Shown here: positions 24,068 through 32,253 of the stretch, piece after piece
How positions within the stretch are numbered: position 1 is the first letter of the stretch
How the letters are laid out: each line of letters begins with the position of its first letter
Notes under the pieces: model-generated
Databases searched by the model: none
Told to the model about the DNA's origin: nothing
The model's input: only the letters and a program-made list of their open reading frames with translations
Position numbers and translations under genes: made by a program
NCBI GenBank assembly: GCA_018817515.1
Contig: JAHIUD010000052.1
Coordinates: 1 to 52,100 of the forward strand
Reading direction: 5' to 3'
Length of the DNA stretch: 52,100 bases
Source: Pseudomonadota bacterium
GTDB lineage: Bacteria > Desulfobacterota > Desulfovibrionia > Desulfovibrionales > Desulfovibrionaceae

Positions 24068-25330
24068 ATGACCCAGGTGCCCACGATCCAGGCGGGAGAC
24101 ACCGCTTTCATCCTCGTCAGCGCCGCGCTGGTGCTGCTCATGACGCCGGGCCTGGCCCTGTTCTACGGCGGCATGGTGCGCGGCAAGAACGTGCTCGGCA
24201 CCATCATGCAGAGCTTCTTCCTCATCGCGCTCATCAGCATGGAGTGGGTGGCCCTGGGCTATTCCATGAGCTTCGGGCCGGACGTGGCCGGAGTCACCGG
24301 CAGCCTGGCCTGGGCCTGGGTCACGGGCGTAGGCGCGGCCCCAAACGCCGACTACGCCGCCACCATTCCGCACTCGGTGTTCATGATCTACCAGTGCATG
24401 TTCGCAGTCATCACCCCGGCGCTCATCACCGGCGCCTTTGCCGAGCGCGTGCGCTTCGCGCCGTTTCTGGTGTTCAGCCTGCTCTGGGCGGTGCTCGTGT
24501 ACAACCCGGTGTGCCACTGGGTCTGGGGCGCGGGCGGCTGGCTCAAGCTTCTGGGCGTGGTGGACTTCGCTGGCGGGCTGGTGGTGCACCTGACCTGCGG
24601 CGCGGCGGCCCTGGCCGCGGTGTTCGTCATCGGCCCCCGGCGCGACTACGGCAAGCGCCAGTTCTTCCCGCACAACCTGCCCATGACGCTGCTCGGCACC
24701 GGGCTTCTGTGGTTCGGCTGGTTCGGCTTCAACGCGGGCAGCGCGCTTGCGGCCGACGGCGTTGCGGCCACGGCCTTTGTGGCCACGCACATGGGCGGCA
24801 TGGCCGGCATGGCCATGTGGATCATCGTGGAGTGGTGGCACCGGGGCAAGCCCACGACGCTGGGCGCCGCCTCCGGCGCTGTGGCCGGGCTGGCCACCAT
24901 CACCCCGGCGGCCGGGTTCGTCACCGCGCCCTCGGCCATCTGCATCGGCCTCATCGCGGGCGCGGCCTGCTACCTGGGCGTGATGTTCAAGGCGCGCCTG
25001 GGCTACGACGACAGCCTCGACGTGGTGGGCATCCACGGCCTGGGCGGGCTTATGGGCACGCTGCTGGCGGGCCTGCTCGCCACCAAGGCCGTGAACCCGG
25101 GCGGCGTGGACGGCCTGTTCTACGGCAACCCCAGCCAGTTCGGCATCCAGGCCCTGGGTGTTCTGGCCGTGGGCGCCTACGCCCTGGTGGTCAGCTGGGC
25201 GCTGCTCAAGGCGGTCAACGTCACCATGGGCCTGCGCCTGACCCCGGAGGCCGAGTACACCGGCATGGACCAGGCCGAGCACACCGAGACGGCCTACTCC
25301 GACAGCCTGGACGCTGGCGCGCGCAGGTAG
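24068..25330 (+). CDS. amt: Ammonium transporter (Amt/MEP family)
   Basis: A 420-residue, eleven-helix membrane protein; the ATG at 24068 follows AAAGGGAG. It has the LLMTPGLALFYGGMVRGKNVL entry, the twin pore histidines in DFAGGLVVHLTCGAAALAA and DVVGIHGLGGLMGTLLAG, and LWFGWFGFNAGSALAA. The C-terminus LTPEAEYTGMDQAEHTETAY is the conserved cytoplasmic tail that gates the trimer. Amt brings in ammonium and is normally controlled by a GlnK/PII protein encoded next door. No PII gene follows here; the next gene is a LUD-domain protein with its own promoter. Confidence 0.96.
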   Translation: MTQVPTIQAGDTAFILVSAALVLLMTPGLALFYGGMVRGKNVLGTIMQSFFLIALISMEWVALGYSMSFGPDVAGVTGSLAWAWVTGVGAAPNADYAATIPHSVFMIYQCMFAVITPALITGAFAERVRFAPFLVFSLLWAVLVYNPVCHWVWGAGGWLKLLGVVDFAGGLVVHLTCGAAALAAVFVIGPRRDYGKRQFFPHNLPMTLLGTGLLWFGWFGFNAGSALAADGVAATAFVATHMGGMAGMAMWIIVEWWHRGKPTTLGAASGAVAGLATITPAAGFVTAPSAICIGLIAGAACYLGVMFKARLGYDDSLDVVGIHGLGGLMGTLLAGLLATKAVNPGGVDGLFYGNPSQFGIQALGVLAVGAYALVVSWALLKAVNVTMGLRLTPEAEYTGMDQAEHTETAYSDSLDAGARR

Positions 25331-25442
25331 CTCCCGGTCTCCTCCGGCAATCAGCCCCCGGCGTGGCCCTTTCCATCTATGTGGAGGGTCTGCGCCGGGG
25401 GCTATCTTTGCGTGACGGTCAGCCGTGTGCGTGTGCTCCGCG

Positions 25443-25471
25443 TTGACTGCCTCCCGGCCAGGCTGCATAGT
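25443..25471 (+). promoter_or_regulatory. Sigma-70-type promoter for the LUD-domain gene
   Basis: TTGACT and CATAGT are separated by 17 nt, about 47 nt before the ATG. It separates the LUD gene transcriptionally from amt. Confidence 0.6.
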
Positions 25472-25517
25472 CGCGTCAGGAATTCTGGCCCCCCACCTAC
25501 GGACGAGAGGAGAAGGC

Positions 25518-26174
25518 ATGGACAAGAATCTGCTGGCCCAGCGCGAGAAGCAGGCCGACAAGATCATCAAGAACCTGAACCGCCGCAAGATGGCGGGCAG
25601 CTTTGTGGCCACGGCGGCGGAGGTGAAAGCCGAGGTGCTTTCCCTCATCCCCAGCCCGGCCAAGGTCATCCGCTGCGGCAGCGAGTCCGTGGGTGGGCTC
25701 GGCCTGTGGGCCGCCATCGCCGAGAAGCCCGGCGTGACCCTCATGGATCCCTACGCCCCGGGTCTGAGCAAGGAGGCGGCGCTCGACGTCCGCCGCCAGG
25801 GCCTGCTGGCCGACGTCATGGTGGCCAGCACCAACGCCATCACCCTGGACGGCCGCCTGGTGAACCTGGACGGCACGGGCAACCGCGTGGCGGCCATGAC
25901 CTTCGGACCGACCAAGGTCATCCTGGTGGTGGGCATGAACAAGGTGGCCTGGGACTTGGAGGCCGCGTATGCCCGGGTGCGCACCGTGGCCGCCCCGGCC
26001 AACAACATCCGCCTGGCTGCGGCCTACGGCCTGAAGAACCCCTGCCTGGAGGACGGCCGCTGCCACCAGTGCATGAGCGAGACCAAGATCTGCAACATCT
26101 GGTCGGTCATCGAGGGCTCCAGCGTCACGAACCGCATCCACGTGGTGCTGGTGGGCGAGGATCTGGGCTTCTAG
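25518..26174 (+). CDS. Stand-alone LUD-domain (LutC/YkgG-type) protein
   Basis: A 218-residue LUD (DUF162) protein with GAGGAGAAGGC upstream of the ATG. Its start LLAQREKQADKIIKNLNRRKMAGSFVATAAEVKAEV, the GSESVGGLGLWAAI nucleotide-like loop, ASTNAITLDGRLVNLDGTGNRVAAM and IVLVVGMNKV-like strand are typical. Near the C-terminus a cysteine cluster (C-x5-C-x2-C-x6-C, in PCLEDGRCHQCMSETKIC) suggests a metal or Fe-S site. LUD proteins act in lactate oxidation (LutABC), but many are solitary. No LutA or LutB gene is near, so the role is unknown. Confidence 0.88.
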   Translation: MDKNLLAQREKQADKIIKNLNRRKMAGSFVATAAEVKAEVLSLIPSPAKVIRCGSESVGGLGLWAAIAEKPGVTLMDPYAPGLSKEAALDVRRQGLLADVMVASTNAITLDGRLVNLDGTGNRVAAMTFGPTKVILVVGMNKVAWDLEAAYARVRTVAAPANNIRLAAAYGLKNPCLEDGRCHQCMSETKICNIWSVIEGSSVTNRIHVVLVGEDLGF

Positions 26175-26218
26175 GGCCCGCTTCCCAAAGCGTCTTTGCC
26201 ACCTTTCGCGCAAAGAAA

Positions 26219-26242
26219 AAGGCCCCGGACAACCGGGGCCTT
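26219..26242. terminator. Bidirectional terminator between the LUD gene and purM
   Basis: A 10-bp perfect stem AAGGCCCCGG / CCGGGGCCTT with an ACAA loop; an A-run before it and TT after it suit both the plus-strand LUD gene and the convergent purM. Confidence 0.75.
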
Positions 26243-26271
26243 CTGCCATTTTGGGGGGCTCGCGGGCGGGC

Positions 26272-27330
26272 CTAGTCTTCCGGGAAGATGACCTGCACCT
26301 GCTCCTCGTCGCCGACGCGGGGCGCGGTCTCGCCGATGACGAAGGCGGGCGTGTCCATGGCGCCCAGCCGGTCCATGACGTCGTTGACGGCGTCCTTCTT
26401 GACCACGAGCGTGAAGCCGATGCCGGTGTTGAAGATCTGCAGCATCTCCGGCCAGGAGAGCTTGCCCTGGTCTTTCAGCCACTGGAACACCGGGGCAACC
26501 GGCCAGGAGCCGAAGCGCACATGCGCCGTGACGCCGCTGGGCAGCACGCGCGGCAGGTTGTCGTAGAAGCCGCCGCCGGTGATGTGGCACATGCCCTTGA
26601 CCGGCAGGTCGCGCAGGACGTTCAGCACGGGCTGCACGTAGATGCGCGTGGGGGCCATGAGCGCCGCCGCCACGGTCTCGGTGCCGCCGGGCAGCATGTC
26701 GTCGCCCTTGAGGCCCGAGGCGTCATAGATCTTGCGGATGAGTGAGTAGCCGTTGGCGTGCGGCCCGCTGGAGGCCAGGCCGATGATCACGTCGCCGTGG
26801 CCGATGCGCGAGCCGTCGATGATGTTGTCGTAGTCCACCATGCCCACGCAGAAGCCGGAGAGGTCGTACTCGCCGTCGGCGTAGAAGCCGGGCATCTCGG
26901 CGGTTTCGCCGCCCAGAAGCGCGCATTTGGACTGGTTGCAGCCCTCCACGATGCCTGCCACGACCCGCACGGCGACATCGGAGTCGAGCTTGCCGGTGGC
27001 GAAGTAGTCGAGGAAGAACAGGGGCTTTGCGCCCTGGACCAAAACGTCGTTGACGCTCATGGCCACCAGGTCGATGCCGATGGTGTCGTGCCCGCCAAAG
27101 GCGAAGGCCAGCTTGAGCTTGGTGCCGCAGCCGTCCGTGCCGGATACGAGCACCGGGGCATGAATGTTGCTGAGGTCAGGTTTGAACAGGCCGCCGAAGC
27201 CGCCGATTCCGGAGAGAACGCCCTTGCCGTGAGTGCTCTGGGCCAGGGCCTTGATGCGCTCCACGAACTGGTTGGCCTCGTCGATGTTGACCCCGGCGGC
27301 CTTGTAGGCATCGGCGCGGTTGGTGGACAT
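26272..27330 (-). CDS. purM: Phosphoribosylformylglycinamidine cyclo-ligase
   Basis: A 352-residue AIR synthase of normal length. It shows YKAAGVNIDEANQFVERI, GGFGGLF, VSGTDGCGTKLKLAF, DLVAMSVNDVLVQGAKPLFFLDYFA, the GGETAEMPGFY motif and HITGGGFYDNLPRVLP. It closes the imidazole ring in purine synthesis, using ATP, in the cytoplasm. It is monocistronic here, divergent from the small secreted protein at 27467. purB lies 3 kb away on the other strand. Assignment is firm. Confidence 0.97.
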   Translation of the reverse strand: MSTNRADAYKAAGVNIDEANQFVERIKALAQSTHGKGVLSGIGGFGGLFKPDLSNIHAPVLVSGTDGCGTKLKLAFAFGGHDTIGIDLVAMSVNDVLVQGAKPLFFLDYFATGKLDSDVAVRVVAGIVEGCNQSKCALLGGETAEMPGFYADGEYDLSGFCVGMVDYDNIIDGSRIGHGDVIIGLASSGPHANGYSLIRKIYDASGLKGDDMLPGGTETVAAALMAPTRIYVQPVLNVLRDLPVKGMCHITGGGFYDNLPRVLPSGVTAHVRFGSWPVAPVFQWLKDQGKLSWPEMLQIFNTGIGFTLVVKKDAVNDVMDRLGAMDTPAFVIGETAPRVGDEEQVQVIFPED

Positions 27331-27466
27331 GCTCCGTGATCCTTTGTTTGCTGCGTGGCCCGCACTTGGGCCGTTGCGTTACTATGATTGTAAAGCATAT
27401 ACTCAAACGGGGCGCAATTCAAACCCTAAATCCCGGGCCTGGCGGCCCGGAGGCCCCGGAGGCACC

Positions 27467-27913
27467 ATGCGTCAGAAATTCGGCGGGTTCGCGTTGGCGG
27501 CGGCATTTCTCCTGCTTTTCCCAGCCCTGGGTCCGGCCCAGGACAACAGCGTGCGCATCCCGGTCGTGCCGCCTGCGCCGGAGCAGCCCGCGCCGCCGCC
27601 GGTGCGCATGGAGTTCAAGTCAAAGGGCAAGGCTGGCGCACAGTCCAATGCCCAGCCGGGTGCCCAGCCGGGTGCCCAGCCGAACAACACGCAGGACGAA
27701 GAGGTGCGGCCTTCGAAGTTTCCGAACATCGACACGGCCAAGAACCGCCAGGATTATGAAATCAGTACGCCCAAGGCCGACGGCATCCGCCTGGGCCGCG
27801 ACGAGGAGACGGGCGATACCATCATGGGCACCACGCCGCGAAAAAAGAAGCCGCAGGTCGATCCCTACGCCAACACGCCCATCGAGGTCAGGCCAATCAT
27901 CCGGGGATTCTAG
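27467..27913 (+). CDS. Small secreted proline/glutamine-rich protein, function unknown
   Basis: A 148-residue protein with an AT-rich shared upstream region and CCGGAGG before the ATG. The N-terminus (MRQKFGGFALAAAFLLLFPALGPAQ) is a signal peptide. The mature part is hydrophilic and probably disordered: a VPPAPEQPAPPPVR stretch, a short imperfect PGAQ tandem (NAQPGAQPGAQP), then DYEISTPKADGIRLGRDEETGDTIMGT and a basic RKKKPQ patch. No domain recognised. Location should be periplasm or outside. Confidence 0.7.
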   Translation: MRQKFGGFALAAAFLLLFPALGPAQDNSVRIPVVPPAPEQPAPPPVRMEFKSKGKAGAQSNAQPGAQPGAQPNNTQDEEVRPSKFPNIDTAKNRQDYEISTPKADGIRLGRDEETGDTIMGTTPRKKKPQVDPYANTPIEVRPIIRGF

Positions 27914-27968
27914 CGAGCCGGGGAGTGGTGCCGGGCCGCTGCGGAGTAGCGTGCGGGCGCTTCTCGCG

Positions 27969-28847
27969 CTAGGCCCCGCCGATGCCCTTTTCGCGGTAGA
28001 GGTCGAGATTCCACTTGAAGATGAACTTGCCCAGGCCGCCCACCTCGTCGAACCGGAGAGGCCGCCAGACCAGGCGCCTGGTCTCGTCGACGAAGCCCTC
28101 GGAGATGAATTCGAAGCCCAGCGCGGTCTCGCCCTTCTGCGTGTCGCTGAAGACGTTGCGCAGGATGGCGTTGACCCAGAAGGTCGCCCCCGGGGCGCCG
28201 GGCTCGGTCACGGCCTGGAAGTGGAAGGAGAAGTGCTCGCCCTTGCGCTGCTCGGGCAAGGCCTCGTGCATGAGGGCGTTGGCCACCAGCAGGCGCATGC
28301 CGTTGGCGGAAAAATTGTCCACCTTGAGCCCGCGCGCGGCGTCGGTTTCGCTGTTCAAAAGCGGCTTCGCGTCCGAGACCAGGATGCCCGAGGGCAGCTC
28401 GCGCCAGACCTTGAGCGTGGGCACCTTGCGCTGGTCCACGCTGACGCGCACGCTCCGGCGCAGTTGCGCGCTCTTGACGGTCTCGGGCAGGGCCATGATG
28501 AAGTGGACCATGCCGCTTGGGCGCTTCTCCACGCCGGTGATGCGCGTGTCAAAGGTCAGGAATTGCTCGCGGCTGCGGACCTCGCGGTCGTGGATGCGAA
28601 AGAAGCAGGAGACCTCGGACCCGATCCACGTGCCGGAGGCGCCCTTCAGGGCGGAGACTTCCAGGGTCAGGCTCTGGTCGTCATACTCCATGAGCGTGGC
28701 CGTGATCTCCTTGATGCTGGTGACGCTCTCCTCGAAGTCAAGCTTGACCTTGGCGCGCTGGTCGCGGATGTCCTCCAGCAAATCCAGCACGAGCCTGCGC
28801 TTGCGCGAGGCGTCATCCTTGTCGTCCTTGGTCCAGAGTGCGCACAC
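27969..28847 (-). CDS. PilZ-domain c-di-GMP receptor, YcgR-like
   Basis: A 292-residue protein starting at GTG (28847), with only a weak ribosome site. The N-terminal part (residues 30-125) resembles the YcgR-N/flagellar-brake beta-barrel. The PilZ domain follows: R130-RSV-R134 supplies the RxxxR loop and N178-FSAN-G183 the [D/N]xSxxG motif, both needed for c-di-GMP. The C-terminal FISEGFVDETRRLVWRPLRF helix is usual. It should adjust motility or surface behaviour to c-di-GMP, but no flagellar gene is linked. Confidence 0.85.
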   Translation of the reverse strand: MCALWTKDDKDDASRKRRLVLDLLEDIRDQRAKVKLDFEESVTSIKEITATLMEYDDQSLTLEVSALKGASGTWIGSEVSCFFRIHDREVRSREQFLTFDTRITGVEKRPSGMVHFIMALPETVKSAQLRRSVRVSVDQRKVPTLKVWRELPSGILVSDAKPLLNSETDAARGLKVDNFSANGMRLLVANALMHEALPEQRKGEHFSFHFQAVTEPGAPGATFWVNAILRNVFSDTQKGETALGFEFISEGFVDETRRLVWRPLRFDEVGGLGKFIFKWNLDLYREKGIGGA

Positions 28848-28896
28848 CTAGGAGAACCTCGTCCAATGTTTTCGGGTGGTGGAAAATGCCTCCAGA

Positions 28897-28913
28897 CCTG
28901 TTGGGGGAACAGG
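28897..28913 (-). terminator. Small hairpin between two minus-strand genes
   Basis: CCTGTT-N5-AACAGG, downstream of the 28961-29461 gene and upstream of the PilZ gene. Weak stem with no U-tract; could be an attenuating hairpin or chance. Confidence 0.3.
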
Positions 28914-28960
28914 CCCAATCATGGAAATTTCTTATGCAAATCGCGGTCCATGCGCAAGGG

Positions 28961-29461
28961 CTAGTGCACGCAGGCGCTGGAGGGCTGGTTGGGATCGCCC
29001 CCGCCGGCCTCCAGCTTGCGCCGATATTCCTTGACCTGGTCCAGCGACTTCCAGCCGTCGTACATCTCCAGCCATTCGGCAAAGGGCAGTCTTTCGGCGT
29101 CGAGGAAGGACTCATGGCCTTTCATCCACACGCCGAAGACGTACATCTCGATCTTGAAGGCCTTGCTGTCCAGGGTGCGCGAGATGACCTCCGGGCCGTA
29201 CTTGGAGCCGTCGAAGCGCGCGCCCACAAAGGCGCAGACCATGGCCTGGCACTTCTCGTAGGAGATTTCGCCATTGTTCAGCATGTCGGCCAGCCCTGCA
29301 AGGCCCGTCTGCTTGCCGTGGATCTCCGTCAGGTCGTCCTGGGGGATCTCGATGAACAGCTTGCCGTCACGCTCGACGACGAAATAGTGCCGCAGCCATT
29401 GTTCAAACATGAACACCTGGGCGATGTCTGCCACCGCCGAGGCGTATTGGTCGCCTGCCAT
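28961..29461 (-). CDS. Conserved-looking protein of unknown function
   Basis: A 166-residue soluble protein starting MAGDQYASAVADIAQVFMFEQWLRHYFV, with TTTTAGGAGAAGCTC before the ATG. It is mixed helical with many aromatic residues (YVFGVWMKGHESFLD, LEMYDGWKSLDQVKEYRRKLEA) and two central cysteines (YEKCQAMVCAFVG). No signal peptide or membrane helix, and no motif I can name. It has its own good promoter at 29514-29543. The fact that it is full-length with a clear start and SD supports a real gene; function is unknown. Confidence 0.8.
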   Translation of the reverse strand: MAGDQYASAVADIAQVFMFEQWLRHYFVVERDGKLFIEIPQDDLTEIHGKQTGLAGLADMLNNGEISYEKCQAMVCAFVGARFDGSKYGPEVISRTLDSKAFKIEMYVFGVWMKGHESFLDAERLPFAEWLEMYDGWKSLDQVKEYRRKLEAGGGDPNQPSSACVH

Positions 29462-29513
29462 GAGCTTCTCCTAAAATGAGGAATTATTCGCGGCACCGTG
29501 GCCCCGCTTATGC

Positions 29514-29543
29514 AATAATGGGCATCATCCGGGCCTGCGTCAA
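29514..29543 (-). promoter_or_regulatory. Promoter for the unknown gene at 28961-29461
   Basis: On the minus strand TTGACG and ATTATT are 18 nt apart (17 nt to CATTAT), with a 50-nt leader carrying AGGAG. Confidence 0.55.
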
Positions 29544-29652
29544 GTCAAACGAAGGGGCCTTGGCAAGGTGCGGACGCTTTACAAGGGTCGCGATGTGCGC
29601 TAGGAACCGACGCATCAAAGGCGCGCCAGACGCGCATTTCCCAGGAGGAACC

Positions 29653-29769
29653 ATGGGCAAGCACAAGAAAGTTGAACGCATGAAGGAAATCGGACGCCGC
29701 CGCAAGCGTCGTGAAGAGCGCCTCAAGGCGCGCATCCTCGAAGCCAAGGCAGCAGCCAAGACCAAATAG
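29653..29769 (+). CDS. 38-residue highly basic protein
   Basis: Starts MGKHKKVERMKEIGRRRKRR and ends with an alanine/lysine stretch. The CCAGGAGGAACC just before the ATG is a near-perfect ribosome site, which fixes the start. Roughly half the residues are Lys or Arg with a few Glu, in a pattern that would form one long amphipathic helix. Small proteins like this may bind ribosomes, RNA or DNA. It lies 86 nt before the FmdB gene. No named family is claimed. Confidence 0.75.
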   Translation: MGKHKKVERMKEIGRRRKRREERLKARILEAKAAAKTK

Positions 29770-29779
29770 GCAAAGTCAG

Positions 29780-29801
29780 GCGGGCGGCTCTCGGGCCGCC
29801 T
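29780..29801 (+). terminator. Hairpin after the 38-residue gene
   Basis: A GGCGGC / GCCGCC-type stem, then TCATCCTTT. Could attenuate transcription before the FmdB gene. Weak support. Confidence 0.35.
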
Positions 29802-29855
29802 CATCCTTTCAGAAGCCCGCGCAAGCGGGCAGACCCCCCGTCTGGAGGAAGAAAA

Positions 29856-30179
29856 ATGCCCATCTACGAGTACAGCTGCCAGGACTGCAAGCAGATCTTC
29901 GAGGACTGGCAGAAGGACTACGAGGAGCGGGACATCCCTTGCCCGGTTTGCAACGGCAAGGCCAGCAGGCTCATCTCCAGCACGAACTTCGTGCTGAAGG
30001 GCGGCGGCTGGTATGCCAGCGGCTACACGGACAGGCCCGCCCCTCCGGAGACCGCCTCTGCGGCCTCTGGCGCTGCCCCGGTCAAGGTCGCCGAGACCCC
30101 GGCCCCGACGTGCGCCTGCCCCGGCAAGGCCGAGCCTGCCGAGACAAAGCAGGCGACGCCAACAGCGGTGGCAAGCTAG
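29856..30179 (+). CDS. FmdB-family zinc-ribbon protein
   Basis: A 107-residue protein; GGAGGAAG precedes the ATG. The first 45 residues (MPIYEYSCQDCKQIFEDWQK ... IPCPVCNGKASRLISS) form the FmdB regulatory zinc ribbon, with Cys8, Cys11, Cys29 and Cys32 as ligands. The remainder is an Ala/Pro-rich tail with a CACPGK cysteine pair. FmdB was first linked to formamidase control, but most members have no known function. A strong terminator follows. Confidence 0.88.
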   Translation: MPIYEYSCQDCKQIFEDWQKDYEERDIPCPVCNGKASRLISSTNFVLKGGGWYASGYTDRPAPPETASAASGAAPVKVAETPAPTCACPGKAEPAETKQATPTAVAS

Positions 30180-30190
30180 AGCAAAGAAAC

Positions 30191-30216
30191 AAGGCAGCCC
30201 CCCGGCTGCCTTTTTC
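30191..30216 (+). terminator. Intrinsic terminator after fmdB-like gene
   Basis: GGCAGCC-N4-GGCTGCC followed directly by TTTTT, 12 nt after the FmdB stop. Confidence 0.85.
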
Positions 30217-30324
30217 ATGCCTGCGGCGCACCCCAAAAGCGCCTTCCCCTGAGCCCAATGACCCTGCACCAGGCGGCCGCCCCCCCAGCGTCGCCAGAAC
30301 CTTGTACCCCACTGGAAGAAAAGC

Positions 30325-31629
30325 ATGATCGACCGCTATTCCCGTCCCGAAATGGCAGCACTGTGGACCATGGAAGCCCGCTTCGGCTCCTGGCTCGAGG
30401 TGGAGCTGGCCGTGTGCGAGGCCTGGGCCAAACTTGGCGTCATCCCCCAGGCGGAACTGGGCGAGATCCGCGCCAAGGCCGCCTTTGACGTGGCGCGCAT
30501 CCTCGAGATCGAGGAGAAGACCCGCCACGACGTCATCGCCTTTTTGACCGCAGTGGAGGAGAAGGTCGGCCCGGCCGCGCGCTTCATCCACCTGGGCTGC
30601 ACCAGCTCGGACATCGTGGACACGGCCAACGCGCTCCTGCTTGTGCGCGCGGGCAAGATGATCCTGGCCGACATCGACAAAGTGCTCGCCGTGCTCAAAG
30701 ACATGGCCATGGCCCACAAGGACCAGCTGTGCATGGGCCGCACCCACGGCATCCACGCCGAGCCCACCAGCTTCGGGCTCAAGATGGCCGGGTTCTATGC
30801 CGAGTTCGCCCGCCACAAGGAGCGCTTCATCGCCGCAGTGGAGAACATCCGCGTGGGCAAGATTTCCGGCGCGGTGGGCACCTACGCCCACCTTTCGCCC
30901 GAGCTGGAGGCCCACGCCTGCGAGATCCTGGGCCTGGCCGTTGATCCGGTGAGCACCCAGATCGTCCAGCGCGACCGCCACGCCCACTACTTCACCAGCC
31001 TGGCGCTTTTGGGCGGCGGGGTGGAGCGCCTGTGCACGGAGCTTAGGCACCTGCAGCGCACCGAGGTGCTGGAAGTGGAGGAGGGCTTCGCCAAGGGCCA
31101 GAAGGGCTCCAGCGCCATGCCGCACAAGAAGAACCCCATCAGCGCGGAGAACCTCTGCGGGCTCTCGCGCTTACTGCGCACCAACGCCATCGCCAGCATG
31201 GAGAACATGCCGCTGTGGCACGAGCGCGACATCAGCCACTCCAGCGTGGAGCGCGTCATCATGCCCGACTCCACCATCCTGGCCGACTACATCTTGAACC
31301 GCCTGGCCGGGCTTTTGAAGAACCTGCGCGTGATCCCGGAAAACATGGCCCGCAACCTGGACAGCTCGTTCGGGCTGTTCTACTCCCAGCGTGTGCTGGT
31401 GGGCCTGCTGGACCAGGGGCTGCCCCGGCAGCAGGCCTACGAGATGGTCCAGGCAGCGGCCATGCGTTCCTGGGACCAGCGCCGCCCCTTCCGGGACGAA
31501 GTTCTCGGCGATGTGGAGATCCGTAAAATATTAAGTCTAGAAACTCTTGAAAGATTGTTTGACCCCTGCTATTACCTGCGTCACATATCAACAGTGTACC
31601 AACGCGTGTTTGGTGAGAAACAGGGGTAA
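30325..31629 (+). CDS. purB: Adenylosuccinate lyase
   Basis: A 434-residue member of the fumarase/aspartase superfamily. It begins MIDRYSRPEMAALWTMEARF and carries THGIHAEPTSFGLKMAGFYAE and the signature SSAMPHKKNPISAENLCG, whose serine is the catalytic acid/base, plus HERDISHSSVERVIMPD. It acts twice in purine synthesis: on SAICAR and on adenylosuccinate. It is 2 nt from pyrE, so purine and pyrimidine steps share a transcript. Codon use shifts to AT-rich at the very 3' end (31525-31625), where the pyrE ribosome site lies. Confidence 0.97.
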   Translation: MIDRYSRPEMAALWTMEARFGSWLEVELAVCEAWAKLGVIPQAELGEIRAKAAFDVARILEIEEKTRHDVIAFLTAVEEKVGPAARFIHLGCTSSDIVDTANALLLVRAGKMILADIDKVLAVLKDMAMAHKDQLCMGRTHGIHAEPTSFGLKMAGFYAEFARHKERFIAAVENIRVGKISGAVGTYAHLSPELEAHACEILGLAVDPVSTQIVQRDRHAHYFTSLALLGGGVERLCTELRHLQRTEVLEVEEGFAKGQKGSSAMPHKKNPISAENLCGLSRLLRTNAIASMENMPLWHERDISHSSVERVIMPDSTILADYILNRLAGLLKNLRVIPENMARNLDSSFGLFYSQRVLVGLLDQGLPRQQAYEMVQAAAMRSWDQRRPFRDEVLGDVEIRKILSLETLERLFDPCYYLRHISTVYQRVFGEKQG

Positions 31630-31631
31630 TT

Positions 31632-32192
31632 GTGAATGATTTGAAGGCCAAGCTGGCGCGCCACCTCATGGCGCTGTCCTACGTCAAGGGTGAGGTTACA
31701 CTCACTTCGGGCCGGAAGAGCGATTATTATTTCGATTGCAAGCAGACGGCGCTCCATCCAGAGGGTGGATATCTCATCGGCAAGCTGTTCCTTTCCATGC
31801 TCAAGGGCTCGGACGCCAGCGGCGTGGCCGGCATGACTCTGGGCGCCGACCCGCTGGTGGCCGCCGTGAGTTTGCTCTCGCACCTTGAGGGCTGCCCGTT
31901 GCCAGCCATGATCATTCGCAAGGCCTCCAAGGGCCACGGCACCGACCAGTACCTCGAAGGGCTCAAGAATTTCCAGCCGGGCGCCACGGTGGCCCTGCTG
32001 GAGGATGTCGTCACCACCGGGGGCACGCTCGTCACCTCTGCCGAGCGCCTGCGCGCGGCCGGGTTCAAGGTCGGCTCCGTGCTCTGTGTGCTGAACCGCG
32101 AAGAAGGCGGGGCCGAGCGCCTGGCCGAAGCGGGGCTTACGCTGCAGTCCATTTTTACGCGCAACGAGCTTTTGGCAGCGGCCAAGGGCTAG
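31632..32192 (+). CDS. pyrE: Orotate phosphoribosyltransferase
   Basis: A 186-residue type I phosphoribosyltransferase beginning at GTG (31632), with AGGGG in the end of purB as ribosome site. It has GEVTLTSGRKSDYYFDCKQTALHPEG, the substrate-binding IIRKASKGHGTDQYLEG and the PRPP loop VALLEDVVTTGGTLVTSAERL. It makes orotidine monophosphate from orotate and PRPP. The order purB-pyrE with a 2-nt gap suggests coupled translation. Confidence 0.96.
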   Translation: MNDLKAKLARHLMALSYVKGEVTLTSGRKSDYYFDCKQTALHPEGGYLIGKLFLSMLKGSDASGVAGMTLGADPLVAAVSLLSHLEGCPLPAMIIRKASKGHGTDQYLEGLKNFQPGATVALLEDVVTTGGTLVTSAERLRAAGFKVGSVLCVLNREEGGAERLAEAGLTLQSIFTRNELLAAAKG

Positions 32193-32253
32193 TCTTCCAA
32201 CAACGGGCGTCCCCTTGTCGCGCGGGACTTTTTGACCGGACGCCGAAACAGAC

